Source: JAWXBA01 sp048499805 (GTDB lineage Bacteria; Gemmatimonadota; Gemmatimonadetes; Gemmatimonadales; GWC2-71-9). From it: a DNA stretch of 64,000 nt. Numbering within the stretch: position 1 is the stretch's first letter; each line of letters begins with the position of its first letter. The position numbers and the translations under genes are program-made. The notes under the pieces are model-generated. The model had not been told where the DNA came from, ran no database searches, and was given only the letters and a program-made list of their open reading frames with translations. This document shows, piece after piece, positions 8,371 through 18,722 of the stretch. The stretch is from assembly GCA_048499805.1 (NCBI GenBank), contig JASNZF010000005.1:424877-488876 (forward strand), written 5' to 3'.

Positions 8371-9162
8371 CTAGTCGGGATCGTGTCCCCGCCGCCCCCG
8401 GAACGAGTTCCGGATGTTCTGGCGGATCCGGGATTCAAGCTGGCCTGATCCAGCCGCCGCTGCCGGATCGATCAGCCCCGTTCCCGCCGCATTCCTGAAC
8501 CACGTGGAGATGTCCACGTTCAGGGTCAGTTCGGTCTGGCCGGCCGCTGCGATCTCCAGCGGCGGGTCAAGATTCAAATGCTGGACCACGGTCAGGTCGG
8601 TGGTGTACTCGAAGGCCTCGCCATCGAAGGTCCCGGCCACCCGCAGGCTGGCCCCGGCGAACTCCGGGTGGTCCACCAGGAAGGCGGCATCGCCCTCATC
8701 GTCGGACGGCTTGTGCAGCTGGAACATCATCCGCCGGAAAGTGCCCGGCTCCGCATCGATGGTGAAGGCGCGGACGGTACTGCCGTCGAGCGGCAGGTCC
8801 ACCAGGATCGGCCCCATCTTGAGCACGCTGCAGGACTGGCCGTCGTCCGCGGCATCCTCGGCGGAACTCTCCGTCGCCTCCTCGGTTTCGTCGTCGCAGT
8901 TGTCCTCGCCCACCTGCCGCTGCAGGGCGAGTTTCCGCAACACCAGCTGGACCTCGTCGATCACGATGGTGTTGGGGCCGAGGTCGATGGTCTCCACTGC
9001 CTGGACGGAGGTGATGGCGGAGGATGCCGACAAGGCCGCACCGGTACCGGTGCCGATGTAGAAGGCCACCGAGGCGTTTCCATCCGAGGGGCCACTGCCG
9101 TCCGAACACGCAGACAGGGTGAGGGCCAGCGCGAGACCGGCAAGAGGTCGTAGACGTGACAT
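8371..9162 (-). CDS. Lipoprotein with acidic loop
   Basis: This 263-residue predicted lipoprotein has the signal MSRLRPLAGLALALTLSAC, with lipidation on the cysteine. The mature part looks like a beta-sandwich of the DUF4382 kind (DEVQLVLRKLALQR, AFTIDAEPGTFRRMMF), but that is only a resemblance. Residues about 82-105 form a loop of Asp/Glu/Ser framed by two cysteines (NCDDETEEATESSAEDAADD then SC), which could bind Ca2+ or another cation when disulfide-closed. The start was chosen for the lipobox and an AAGGAT upstream. It is convergent with the CbiX-like gene. Confidence 0.7.
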   Translation of the reverse strand: MSRLRPLAGLALALTLSACSDGSGPSDGNASVAFYIGTGTGAALSASSAITSVQAVETIDLGPNTIVIDEVQLVLRKLALQRQVGEDNCDDETEEATESSAEDAADDGQSCSVLKMGPILVDLPLDGSTVRAFTIDAEPGTFRRMMFQLHKPSDDEGDAAFLVDHPEFAGASLRVAGTFDGEAFEYTTDLTVVQHLNLDPPLEIAAAGQTELTLNVDISTWFRNAAGTGLIDPAAAAGSGQLESRIRQNIRNSFRGRRGHDPD

Positions 9163-9256
9163 GGGCAATCCTTCGTTGGGGCGGTCTGGCCAGAAGTTCG
9201 ACAGCGAACGGCTGATACAGAGGCAGGAATGGTGCCCGGGGCACCACCAAAGCAAG

Positions 9257-9295
9257 GACGCCGGCCGGGCAACAACTTGCACCCGGACCGGCGTC
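9257..9295 (-). terminator. Hairpin terminator after glnN
   Basis: GACGCCGG and CCGGG at 9257-9269 pair with CCCGG and CCGGCGTC at 9282-9295. The 13-bp stem has one bulged base and a 12-nt loop. It lies just past the glnN stop and before the next minus-strand gene. Only a weak T-rich stretch follows. Confidence 0.65.
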
Positions 9296-9326
9296 TGACG
9301 TGATGTGGCGTTTTGCCCCGAAGGGC

Positions 9327-11456
<2,130 letters not shown>

Positions 11457-11632
11457 GGGGGGCTCGGGGGCTGGGGACTTGGGGCTAGGGGCCAGGGTGT
11501 CGGGTATTGCTTGTCGGGGCGCACCCCTGTGCGCCCCAGCACTCGCGCTCAGGGCAGGATTCTAAGGGAGCGGAGTCGAGTCACAAAGCACCTCCCCTAG
11601 CCACTCTAGGGGTAACGCCAGTATTTTCGGCC
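11457..11632. repeat. G-rich heptad repeat and two hairpins between glnN and padR
   Basis: Bases 11461-11500 carry GGGGCT/GGGGACT-type units of the repeat family seen in other gaps. GGGGCGCAC (11516-11524) and GTGCGCCCC (11529-11537) form a 9-bp hairpin. CCCCTAG (11594-11600) and CTAGGGG (11606-11612) form a 19-bp palindrome ten bases before the padR -10-like TATTTT. The second palindrome overlaps the expected -35 region and may be a PadR operator. Confidence 0.6.
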
Positions 11633-11989
11633 ATGGACCTCCTCCCCGGCACCCTGGAACTTCTGATCCTCCGCGGCCTGCGGTGGGAGCCAACGCACGG
11701 GGCCGGTGTGGGGGAGTGGATCCGCCTGGTGACCGACGGCGCCTTCGCGCTGGAGGAGGGGACCCTCTACCCCGCCCTCCATCGGCTCGAACGGCGTGGC
11801 TTGATCGAGAGCGAGTGGGGACGGTCGGAGGCGGGCCGGCGGGCCCGCTTCTACACCCTCACGGCGTCCGGGCGACAGGCACTACCGCGGCTCAGGGACG
11901 AGTGGGAGGCGTACGTGGCGGCGGTGGGGCGGGCGGTGAACTATGGCAATCCGGGGTTGTGGGCGAGGGAGGTCAGAAGTGAGAAGTGA
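11633..11989 (+). CDS. PadR-family transcriptional regulator
   Basis: This 118-residue protein has the PadR winged-helix domain (LLPGTLELLILRGL, EEGTLYPALHRLERRGLIES, RRARFYTLTASGR). In Acidobacteria and Gemmatimonadota, PadR proteins usually sit beside ADOP FtsX permeases, but here no permease is adjacent. TATTTT lies five bases before the ATG, so the mRNA is probably leaderless. The last residues (VRSEK) are encoded by the start of the downstream GAGAAGT repeat, so the gene end has been shaped by that repeat. Confidence 0.87.
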   Translation: MDLLPGTLELLILRGLRWEPTHGAGVGEWIRLVTDGAFALEEGTLYPALHRLERRGLIESEWGRSEAGRRARFYTLTASGRQALPRLRDEWEAYVAAVGRAVNYGNPGLWAREVRSEK

Positions 11990-12185
11990 GAAGTGAGAAG
12001 TGAGAAGTGAGAAGGGAGAAGGGAGAAGGGAGAAGGAGAAAAGGGAAGGTGAAGGGTCAGGGGGAAAGGTGCGGAGTGAGCCGCGGGGGGAACGCCCTGG
12101 GGGGTGGCTGCCAGGGACCAGCCCATTCCATCACTCCCCCCGCAGCTTCTTGCTTCTCCCCTCTCCCTTCTCCCTCCGGTCGTAC
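11970..12185. repeat. GAGAAGT/GAGAAGG tandem repeat with opposing pyrimidine arm
   Basis: The left arm from about 11971 to 12060 has five GAGAAGT and three GAGAAGG units. The right arm at about 12146-12180 is pyrimidine-rich (TTCTCCC, CTCTCCC, TTCTCCC) and complementary in character. The two arms are separated by about 85 bp. The element lies between the convergent padR and folA and enters the 3' ends of both. Confidence 0.75.
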
Positions 12186-12655
12186 CGCCGAATCGTGAAC
12201 GCATGCGCATGTCGCTCATCGGCCTCGTGGCGCTCCTCCGACGTGACCTCCCACTCCGCGGGGTCCCACTCCGGGAACCGGGTGTCGCCCTCGATCTCCG
12301 CGTGCACGTGGGTCAGGTACATCCGGTCGGCCAGGGGCAGCGCCTCGGCATAGATCTTCCCTCCCCCGATCACGAAGACCTCGTCCTCGGCCATCGCCAT
12401 GGCCAGCGCCGTCCCCAGGAACGGCGCCCGCTCCGCGCCGGGGAATTCCCGGCCCTTGTTCCGGGTGACCACGATGTTGCGCCGGTTGGGCAGCGGCTTC
12501 CCGAGTTCATCCCAGGTGTTCCGCCCCATGATGACGGTGTGGCCCAGCGTGGTGAGCTTGAAAAACCGCAGGTCGGCCGGGAGGCGCCACGGCAGCCCAC
12601 CATCCCGCCCGATGATCCCGTTGTCCGAGACGGCCGCGATGAGCGAGACGATCAC
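12131..12655 (-). CDS. folA: Dihydrofolate reductase
   Basis: This cytosolic enzyme reduces dihydrofolate to tetrahydrofolate with NADPH. Of its 174 residues, the first 160 or so match the family: NGIIGRDGGLPWRLPADLRF at the start, the NADPH-binding MGRNTWDELG, and VIGGGKIYAEALP. The last 14 residues (REKGEGRSKKLRGE) are Lys/Arg-rich and encoded by the intergenic repeat arm, so they are probably a non-native extension. The gene overlaps thyA by four bases. Confidence 0.95.
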   Translation of the reverse strand: MIVSLIAAVSDNGIIGRDGGLPWRLPADLRFFKLTTLGHTVIMGRNTWDELGKPLPNRRNIVVTRNKGREFPGAERAPFLGTALAMAMAEDEVFVIGGGKIYAEALPLADRMYLTHVHAEIEGDTRFPEWDPAEWEVTSEERHEADERHAHAFTIRRYDRREKGEGRSKKLRGE

Positions 12656-13446
12656 ACCGCCACCGGCGCCGGGATGTGCGGATGGGGGTCGTAGTTGGTG
12701 AGGCCAAAATCCTCGAATCGGAACTCAAAGATGGAGCGAACATCCGGGTTGAGCTGCATGGTGGGCAGCGGCCGCGGCTCCCGGCCGAGCTGGAGGCGGA
12801 CCTGGTCGAGGTGGTTCTGGTACAGGTGGGCGTCACCGAAGGTGTGGATGAACTCGCCCGGCTGGAGGCCCGTCACCTGCGCCATCATCATCGTCAGCAA
12901 TGCGTAGGAGGCGATGTTGAACGGCACGCCGAGGAACACATCGGCGCTGCGCTGGTAGAGCTGGCAGGAAAGCTTGCCGTCGAGGACATAGAACTGGAAC
13001 AGCGCGTGGCAGGGCGAGAGCGCCATCGCCGGGAGGTCGGCCGGGTTCCAGGCACTCACGATCAACCGCCGGGAATCCGGATTGGCGCGGATCTGGGCCT
13101 CGACCTCGGCGACCTGGTCGATCACCCGACCGTCCGGCGCGGCCCAGGACCGCCACTGCTTGCCATACACCGGCCCCAGCTCGCCTTCGGCGCTGGCCCA
13201 CTCGTCCCAGATCTTGACCCCCTCCGCCTGCAGCGACCGGACATTGGTCTCCCCCCGGAGGAACCAGAGCAACTCATGGATGATCGACTTCACATGCAGC
13301 TTCTTGGTCGTGACCAGGGGGAAGCCCTCGGCCAGGTCGTAGCGCGACTGCCACCCGAACACGCTCAGCGTCCCCGTGCCGGTCCGGTCGTGCTTCGGGC
13401 GGCCGTGGTGGAGGATGTGGGAGGCGAGGTCGAGGTATTGTTTCAT
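12652..13446 (-). CDS. thyA: Thymidylate synthase
   Basis: ThyA methylates dUMP to dTMP using methylene-tetrahydrofolate and produces dihydrofolate, which FolA next door recycles. The 264 residues equal the E. coli length. The active-site Cys lies in ALSPCHALFQFYV, dUMP contacts include RRLIVSAWNPADLP and RSADVFLGVPFNIASYA, and the C-terminus ends in the family-typical APVAV. The thyA-folA order with an ATGA overlap is a common folate operon. Confidence 0.97.
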   Translation of the reverse strand: MKQYLDLASHILHHGRPKHDRTGTGTLSVFGWQSRYDLAEGFPLVTTKKLHVKSIIHELLWFLRGETNVRSLQAEGVKIWDEWASAEGELGPVYGKQWRSWAAPDGRVIDQVAEVEAQIRANPDSRRLIVSAWNPADLPAMALSPCHALFQFYVLDGKLSCQLYQRSADVFLGVPFNIASYALLTMMMAQVTGLQPGEFIHTFGDAHLYQNHLDQVRLQLGREPRPLPTMQLNPDVRSIFEFRFEDFGLTNYDPHPHIPAPVAV

Positions 13447-13603
13447 GGGACTAGCGGCTGGGGAATGGGGGCTGGGGAGCTCTGGCTGCGATCACGGTGG
13501 GACGCATCCTCCGAAAGCTAATCCAAAGGCTGGCCAGTTGACTGGCCCCTCCCCCTGGCCCCTAGTCCCTAGCCCCTAGCCCCCAGACACTGGTCCCTGG
13601 TCC
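13447..13603. repeat. GGGGCT / CCCCTAGTCCCTA inverted heptad repeats
   Basis: The left part (13449-13480) reads GGACTAGCGGCTGGGG and GGGGGCTGGGG. The right part (13550-13605) has CCCCTAGTCCCTAGCCCCTA and two GGTCCCT units. The arms are partly complementary and lie between thyA and the FAD oxidase gene. No ORF is apparent. Confidence 0.65.
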
Positions 13604-15223
13604 CTATTCCCCCACCAACTCCATCCGCCACCGCCCATAGTCACCCAGCAGCTCGATCTCGCGGAGGCCGGTGGCAATGTCCTGCGGCAGCTCGATCGCG
13701 CCGCTCCCCACCTTGAGGCGGTCGATCGGGGGTGACCCGTCGGGGAGCTTGACCCCGGGGTTGAGGAGGCCGTGCGGGTCGAACGCCGCCTTGACGGAGC
13801 GGAAGAGCATCATCATGGCGGGCCCGAAGGTCGCTTCGAGCAGCGGTGCCCGGAGCCGGCCGTCACCATGCTCCCCCGAGAGCACGCCCCCGAGCCGCAG
13901 GGCGGCCTGGTTGACCTCCTCATAGATCGCCGCGACCTCGTCCTCCCAGCCCTGGCGAGCCAGGTCCGGCATCAGGTTCACGTGGACGTGCCCATCCCCC
14001 GCGTGGCCAAACGCCACCGAGGGAATGGCATGCCGTCGCGACGATTCCTCGACCTGTTCGAGGTACTCCCCCAGGGCATGGGGGGGCAGGCAGGCGTCCT
14101 CGATCACCTGGAGCGAGCGCCGCCCCTCGCCCAGGCGCGCCAGGAGCGGGCTGGCGGCATGGCGCACCGCCCAGAGCTGCTCGTGCTCCGCGGCGCTGGC
14201 CGCGCCCTGCAGGTCCATCGCCACCGGGGTGAGCGCCGCCCGCGCCTCCGCCACCGTGGCGTCCACGGCGTCCACGTCCTGGCCCTCGTACTCCACCAGG
14301 AGCAGTGCCGCGGCCTCCCCCGCCAGGCCCGCCCGCCCGGGGAGCGTCGCCGAGTCGGCCACGAAGCGCAGGAAGGTGGTGTCCAGCAGTTCCACCGCGG
14401 CAGGCCCGGTCCGCCGCAGGATGTCGAGCACGGCCACCAGTTCCCGGCGATGTCCGACCGCCACCCGGAGGCTCCGGCTCACCGGGGGGACCGGGTCGAG
14501 TCGCCATTCGGCCCCGGTCACGATCCCCAGGGTCCCCTCGCTGCCGATGACCAGGTCCAGCAGGTCGCCACTCTCGAGGTAGGCGTGCAGGTCGTATCCC
14601 GCCGAGTTCTTCCGGACGCCGCGGTCCCAGCGCTCCCGGATCGCGGCATATTCTGCCCGGAGCTGTTCATGGACCTCGTCGTAGAAGCGGCGGACCGCCC
14701 GGACCCCGAGGTCGGGGCGGTGGCCGCGGCGAAGCTCGGTGACCTGGCCATCCGCGGTCACGATGGTGGCGGCGTCCACCCACCGGCGCACCGGACCGTG
14801 GGCCAGCGTCCGCGGGCCGGCCGCATTGGTGGCGATCATCCCTCCGACCGTGGCCCACTTCCCGCTCGACGGATCGGGCAGGATTCGGAGTCGGCTCCGG
14901 CGGGCCGCGGCCTCGATCGCCGCCCAGGTTACCGCTGCCCCGGCGTGGGCCCGGCCATCGGCGGTCACGGCGAGGGGGGCGCCGTCGAGCCGCGTCAGGT
15001 CCACCACCACGCCGGGGCCCACATTGCCACCGGGCATCCCGGTGCCGGCGCCGCGGGGCACCACCGGTGTCCCCGTGCGCCCTGCCCAGCGCACCAGCGA
15101 CTGCAGTTGCTCGGTCGTCTCCGGCAACGCCACGGCCCGGGGGACGATTCGGTAGATCCCGGCCCCCTCGGCATAGGCGGCCCGGGCCCGCAGGTCGGTC
15201 CGGACAAAGCTGGGCGCCTTCAT
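13604..15223 (-). CDS. GlcD/D-lactate dehydrogenase-like FAD oxidoreductase
   Basis: This 539-residue flavoenzyme is of the VAO/FAD_binding_4 type. The N-terminal FAD-binding part contains VPRGAGTGMPGGN and GVVVDLTRLDG (residues about 50-80) and GGMIATNAAGPRTLAHG (about 127-143). The C-terminal FAD-oxidase domain includes FGHAGDGHVHVNLMPD and SGEHGDGRLRAPLL. These are hallmarks of glycolate and D-lactate dehydrogenases. No Fe-S GlcF subunit or domain follows, so the electron acceptor is unknown. It overlaps the synthase gene upstream by four bases. Confidence 0.85.
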   Translation of the reverse strand: MKAPSFVRTDLRARAAYAEGAGIYRIVPRAVALPETTEQLQSLVRWAGRTGTPVVPRGAGTGMPGGNVGPGVVVDLTRLDGAPLAVTADGRAHAGAAVTWAAIEAAARRSRLRILPDPSSGKWATVGGMIATNAAGPRTLAHGPVRRWVDAATIVTADGQVTELRRGHRPDLGVRAVRRFYDEVHEQLRAEYAAIRERWDRGVRKNSAGYDLHAYLESGDLLDLVIGSEGTLGIVTGAEWRLDPVPPVSRSLRVAVGHRRELVAVLDILRRTGPAAVELLDTTFLRFVADSATLPGRAGLAGEAAALLLVEYEGQDVDAVDATVAEARAALTPVAMDLQGAASAAEHEQLWAVRHAASPLLARLGEGRRSLQVIEDACLPPHALGEYLEQVEESSRRHAIPSVAFGHAGDGHVHVNLMPDLARQGWEDEVAAIYEEVNQAALRLGGVLSGEHGDGRLRAPLLEATFGPAMMMLFRSVKAAFDPHGLLNPGVKLPDGSPPIDRLKVGSGAIELPQDIATGLREIELLGDYGRWRMELVGE

Positions 15224-16251
15224 GGCGTGGGATCCGGCGGTGGCGCCAGCCAGCGGAACGCCAGCCGGATGAGGGTGTTGCTGGGAGCCACCAGCGCGGC
15301 CAGCACGACCGTCAGGCGCACCACTGGGCGGGTCAGCTTGATCCGGACCCAGCCACCTTGGTAGGCGTCCCGGTGGGCAATCCGCCGAAGGGTGCCGGCG
15401 GCCAGGAACAGGGGCACCAGGCAGAACAGCCGGATCCGGAACTGGCGCCGGGGAATCAGGGTGGTGTAGTCGCGCGCCGATTCGAGGTGGCGCAGCGCCC
15501 GTGAGGTGAGCGTGGCCAGTACCGCGGCAGTCGCTGCCTCGCGGCCGGGCTGGAACAGCTCGAACGCCGGGCAGCCCACTTCGGCACAGAGATCGGCGGG
15601 CACGAAGGTGGCCCCCCGGCGATGATCCTCGCCCATGTCACGGATCACGTTCGTCAGCTGGAGTCCCAGCCCGAAGCCGCGACCGAGCGCGCGCGCCTGG
15701 TCGTACCGCGCCGGGCCCCAACCCATCCCGTGCTGATGGAAGAGGTCCGTCAGCATCCAACCGACGGTCCCCGCCACGTACCAGCAGTACTGCTCCAGAT
15801 CCTCCATGCTCTCGGGTTGCGAGGGCAGTCCCGTGCCCGCCGGGTCGCGCGCCACGTAGCTCGCCATCCCCCGGCACATCTCCTCGACGGGGGGACGGAT
15901 CGCCGCACGCACCGGCTCGGGCAGCGCCGCGAAGTCGGCAAGCACGCGGCCGGTGACCCGCACCAGCGCGGCGTCATCGCCGGTCGTGGCCGAGAACCGG
16001 GCGACCAGGTGGGAGGGGTCGTGGGCTGCCCCGTCGAGCCAGCCACGGTACTCCAGCAGGAGGTCGCGCCGGACCAGGGGCGGGAGGGAGGGATCGTCCT
16101 CGATTGTGTCGGCGATCCGGCACAGCAGGTAGGCGGTGCTCACCGCGTGCGAAAGCTCGGTGGGCAGGAGCCGGATCCCCATCGCAAAGGTCCGCGACAC
16201 GCGGGGGAGCAGGTCCAGCAGCAGCGGGTCGTGGCGCGACCCTGCCGACAT
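15220..16251 (-). CDS. Squalene/phytoene synthase-family enzyme
   Basis: This 343-residue trans-isoprenyl synthase condenses two prenyl diphosphates. Both Asp-rich Mg2+ motifs are present: RIADTIEDD at about residues 44-52 and NVIRDMGED at about 186-194. SRTFAMGIRLLP and RALGRGFGLGLQLTN are family blocks. A hydrophobic C-terminus (LFCLVPLFLAAGTL, VLAALVAPSN) suggests membrane association and favours squalene synthase. No carotenoid or hopanoid genes are adjacent. The frame is open far upstream, but MSAGSRHD is the first start matching the family. Confidence 0.85.
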   Translation of the reverse strand: MSAGSRHDPLLLDLLPRVSRTFAMGIRLLPTELSHAVSTAYLLCRIADTIEDDPSLPPLVRRDLLLEYRGWLDGAAHDPSHLVARFSATTGDDAALVRVTGRVLADFAALPEPVRAAIRPPVEEMCRGMASYVARDPAGTGLPSQPESMEDLEQYCWYVAGTVGWMLTDLFHQHGMGWGPARYDQARALGRGFGLGLQLTNVIRDMGEDHRRGATFVPADLCAEVGCPAFELFQPGREAATAAVLATLTSRALRHLESARDYTTLIPRRQFRIRLFCLVPLFLAAGTLRRIAHRDAYQGGWVRIKLTRPVVRLTVVLAALVAPSNTLIRLAFRWLAPPPDPTP

Positions 16252-16253
16252 GG

Positions 16254-16892
16254 TCACGACGCCGGCGGCCGGATTCCGGAACGGACCGGGAATGCCACCC
16301 GGGGGAGGGTATCGGGCTTGGCTGTCGTGTCCGGCGGAACCACCACCGGCTTCCGGACAGCGGTGTCCGGTACCGCCGGGGACGCAGGGGCGGGCCGCTG
16401 GGCCAGTTGCTCCGGATGTCCAAACTCGGTGACCAGCCTGGCCATCGCGGCCTCGAGCCGCCGAGCCACCGGGTGGTCCGCCGGCACGATCCGTTCGAGG
16501 TCCCGGGCCGGGCGTGAGGGATCGGCCAGCGGCCGATAGGTTGCCTCGACCTGGATGTCGGTGTGCCCGGCCCGACCGGGGGTCACCCATCCGCGCACGC
16601 GCACCACCTCCACGCCCAGGGGCCGAGCGGAGGTGGGGGCGCCGTCGACGGCCGCAAACCAACCGGTCTCCAGGTAGCCGTCGCGGGACTGCACCACCGT
16701 CACCGGAATGCTGTCGGCCCGGAGGGCATTGACGATCACCTCGACCGCCGCCGCCACCGGCAGCTCGAGCTCGGCCACCGTTGCCGAGGGAAGCGGCGCG
16801 AACGGCGGACGCGTGGTAACGGGATTGCAGCCCAGCAGGGCCACCACGGCCCAGCCCACCGGGGCCAAGCGGCAAAGCGGAAGTCTTGGCAT
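16254..16892 (-). CDS. Predicted lipoprotein
   Basis: I do not recognise the family of this 212-residue protein. It has a lipoprotein signal (WAVVALLGC). A central region of about 100 residues looks like an alternating alpha/beta domain (AVEVIVNALRADSIPVTVVQ, DGYLETGWF, GVEVVRVRGWV), similar in layout to small outer-membrane assembly lipoproteins. A Pro/Thr/Val-rich tail follows. It starts at the base next to the stop of the dehydrogenase gene and ends two bases before the synthase start, so it is part of the operon. Confidence 0.65.
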   Translation of the reverse strand: MPRLPLCRLAPVGWAVVALLGCNPVTTRPPFAPLPSATVAELELPVAAAVEVIVNALRADSIPVTVVQSRDGYLETGWFAAVDGAPTSARPLGVEVVRVRGWVTPGRAGHTDIQVEATYRPLADPSRPARDLERIVPADHPVARRLEAAMARLVTEFGHPEQLAQRPAPASPAVPDTAVRKPVVVPPDTTAKPDTLPRVAFPVRSGIRPPAS

Positions 16893-17780
16893 TCAGCGGC
16901 TCAGTACGGTGGGCACGGGGGGATCCTCGCTGTAGTCGTAGAAGCCCCGGCCGCTCTTCCGGCCCAACCACCCCAGGGCGACCATCCGCCGCAGCAGCGG
17001 CGGCGGCGAGTACCGCGTCTCGCGGAACTCCTGGTACATGATCTCCGCGACCCGCGTGCCGGTGTCCAGCCCGATCAGGTCCAGGAGGGCGAGCGGCCCC
17101 ATCGGATGGCCGGCCCCCAGACGCATGGCGGTGTCGATGTCGGCGGTACTGGCGACCCCGCGCTCCAGCGCGCGGACCGCGTCGTTCAGGTAGGGGATCA
17201 GCAGCAGGTTGACGATGAACCCGGGCGTGTCACGGGCCGCGACCGTCTCCTTGCCGAGGCTCTGGGCAAAGGTCTCGGCGGCGGCGATCGTCTCGGCAGA
17301 GGTGGCCACCGTCCGCACCACTTCCACCAGGGGCATCATCGGCACCGGTGAGAAGAAGTGCAGCCCAAGGAACCGGTCGGGCCGGGAGGTCACGGCCGCC
17401 ATCTCGGCGATCGGGAGGCTCGACGTATTGGAGGCGAACAGGGCGGCCGGCGGCAGCAGGGTGTCGAGCTCCCTCCAGAGGCCGTTCTTGATCCCCAGGT
17501 CCTCGGTCACCGCCTCGATGATCAAGTCGCAGTCGGCGAGGTCGCCGAGTTCGGCCGTGAACACGATCCGGCCGAGCGCGGCCACCCGGTCCGCGTCGGC
17601 CACCTTCCCCTTCTCCACCAGCTTGCCGAGCGACCGGGCGATCGCCTGTTCGGCCTGGGCGAAGGCCTCCGGACGGGTGTCTCGCACCATCACCCGGTAG
17701 CCGGCTACTGCGGCAACCTGGGCAATCCCGCTTCCCATCAGCCCCGCCCCGAGGACGCCGACGCGCGTGATGGGGCTCAC
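16893..17780 (-). CDS. 3-hydroxybutyryl-CoA dehydrogenase
   Basis: This 295-residue NAD(P)-dependent 3-hydroxyacyl-CoA dehydrogenase has the Rossmann motif GAGLMGSGIAQ at residues 10-20. ASNTSSLPI and LHFFSPVPMMPLVEVV, carrying the catalytic His, are in the middle. The C-terminal helical domain has GAGHPMGPLALLDLIGLD. The single-domain length fits Hbd/PaaH rather than the fused FadB. It would act in acyl-CoA reduction or beta-oxidation. It overlaps its upstream neighbour by four bases. Confidence 0.92.
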   Translation of the reverse strand: MSPITRVGVLGAGLMGSGIAQVAAVAGYRVMVRDTRPEAFAQAEQAIARSLGKLVEKGKVADADRVAALGRIVFTAELGDLADCDLIIEAVTEDLGIKNGLWRELDTLLPPAALFASNTSSLPIAEMAAVTSRPDRFLGLHFFSPVPMMPLVEVVRTVATSAETIAAAETFAQSLGKETVAARDTPGFIVNLLLIPYLNDAVRALERGVASTADIDTAMRLGAGHPMGPLALLDLIGLDTGTRVAEIMYQEFRETRYSPPPLLRRMVALGWLGRKSGRGFYDYSEDPPVPTVLSR

Positions 17781-18646
17781 CGGGAGTCCTTCCGGCCGGG
17801 GGGCGGCGAGGCGGGCGGGCCGATCGCCCGGCGCACCTCGCTGGCCAGCGCCTCGAGCAGACCCTGCTGGCGCTGCGGCAGCTCATGGGCGGGCTTCACC
17901 GCGCCCCGCTCCACATGATCGAGCACCCGCTCCAGGCCAAGCTGGGTCCGCTCGGCCACCGGCAGGTAGCTGCGCAGCGTGGCGAAGGCGGCCACGCCCG
18001 CCCCGACCAGTGGCAGCGGGACCAGAATCGATACAGCTCCCAGGACGCCCAGGATCACCGTGCCGGCGACGCCCAGGGTGGTAAGGGCGGCGGCCCCACC
18101 CACGTACGAACTGCGCACCTGGCCCAGATGCGCCGTCAGCGCGACATGGCAGTAGCCATCCTCGAGCGGAGACACGGTGGCCACCACCACGCTGGCCCGC
18201 GAGAGCATGAACCGCGCGGTGGAGGCGTGCAGGACCGAGGCCCCGCGCTTCAGCGCCGCCTGCATCCCGCTCAGCCGCTCCCAGCTGATCCGGCCCGGCT
18301 GCTGCCGCTGCAGCGTCATCAGCTCGTGCTTCTGCATCCACTCGAGGAGCCCCCGCTCCACCGAGGCCACGGTGCCGGTCATGACCCGCTGGGCCATGAC
18401 CTCGGGGGCCCCGGCCAGGCGGTCCACCAGGCGTCCCGGCTCGGCCACGGTGACTCGCGACCGCTCCTCCAGCATGGCCTGCTGCAGGAACCGCTGCGGG
18501 ATCCCCACCTGCTGCCCCAGCTCCAGGACCTCCCGCTCGGTCAGGCCCTCCCCGACGTCGGTTTCGGACGCCTGCATCTCGGCCGCGCGCTGCAGCACGC
18601 GGTCGAGGGCGGTCCGGTCCAGGCGATTCGGGTTCGGGGTGGACAT
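17777..18646 (-). CDS. Membrane protein of unknown function
   Basis: This 289-residue protein is not recognised. The N-terminal third is helical and charged (TEREVLELGQQVGIPQRFLQQAM). Two hydrophobic segments at about residues 190-230 (ALTTLGVAGTVILGVLGAVS, VPLPLVGAGVAAFATLR) form a hairpin in the membrane. The C-terminus is an amphipathic helix with a Pro-rich end. It is the first gene after a hairpin at 18665-18683 and overlaps the dehydrogenase gene by four bases. Confidence 0.7.
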   Translation of the reverse strand: MSTPNPNRLDRTALDRVLQRAAEMQASETDVGEGLTEREVLELGQQVGIPQRFLQQAMLEERSRVTVAEPGRLVDRLAGAPEVMAQRVMTGTVASVERGLLEWMQKHELMTLQRQQPGRISWERLSGMQAALKRGASVLHASTARFMLSRASVVVATVSPLEDGYCHVALTAHLGQVRSSYVGGAAALTTLGVAGTVILGVLGAVSILVPLPLVGAGVAAFATLRSYLPVAERTQLGLERVLDHVERGAVKPAHELPQRQQGLLEALASEVRRAIGPPASPPPGRKDSR

Positions 18647-18664
18647 CCGGTTCCTCAGTCAGCC

Positions 18665-18683
18665 GCCGGGCAACCTGCCCGGC
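18665..18683 (-). terminator. 8-bp hairpin between operon halves
   Basis: GCCGGGCA (18665-18672) and TGCCCGGC (18676-18683) form a perfect 8-bp stem with a 3-nt loop. It lies in the only sizeable gap (76 bp) of the selD-to-oxidase gene run. There is no T-tract, so it may attenuate or mark an mRNA end rather than fully terminate. Confidence 0.45.
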
Positions 18684-18722
18684 AAGGGGAGGATCGGAAT
18701 ATGCCCGATGCGGAGGGGGGGT

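Noticed and set aside
16252..16971. Upstream extension of the squalene/phytoene synthase ORF
   Set aside because: It overlaps the lipoprotein gene in another frame and lacks family homology; MSAGSRHD is the family-like start.
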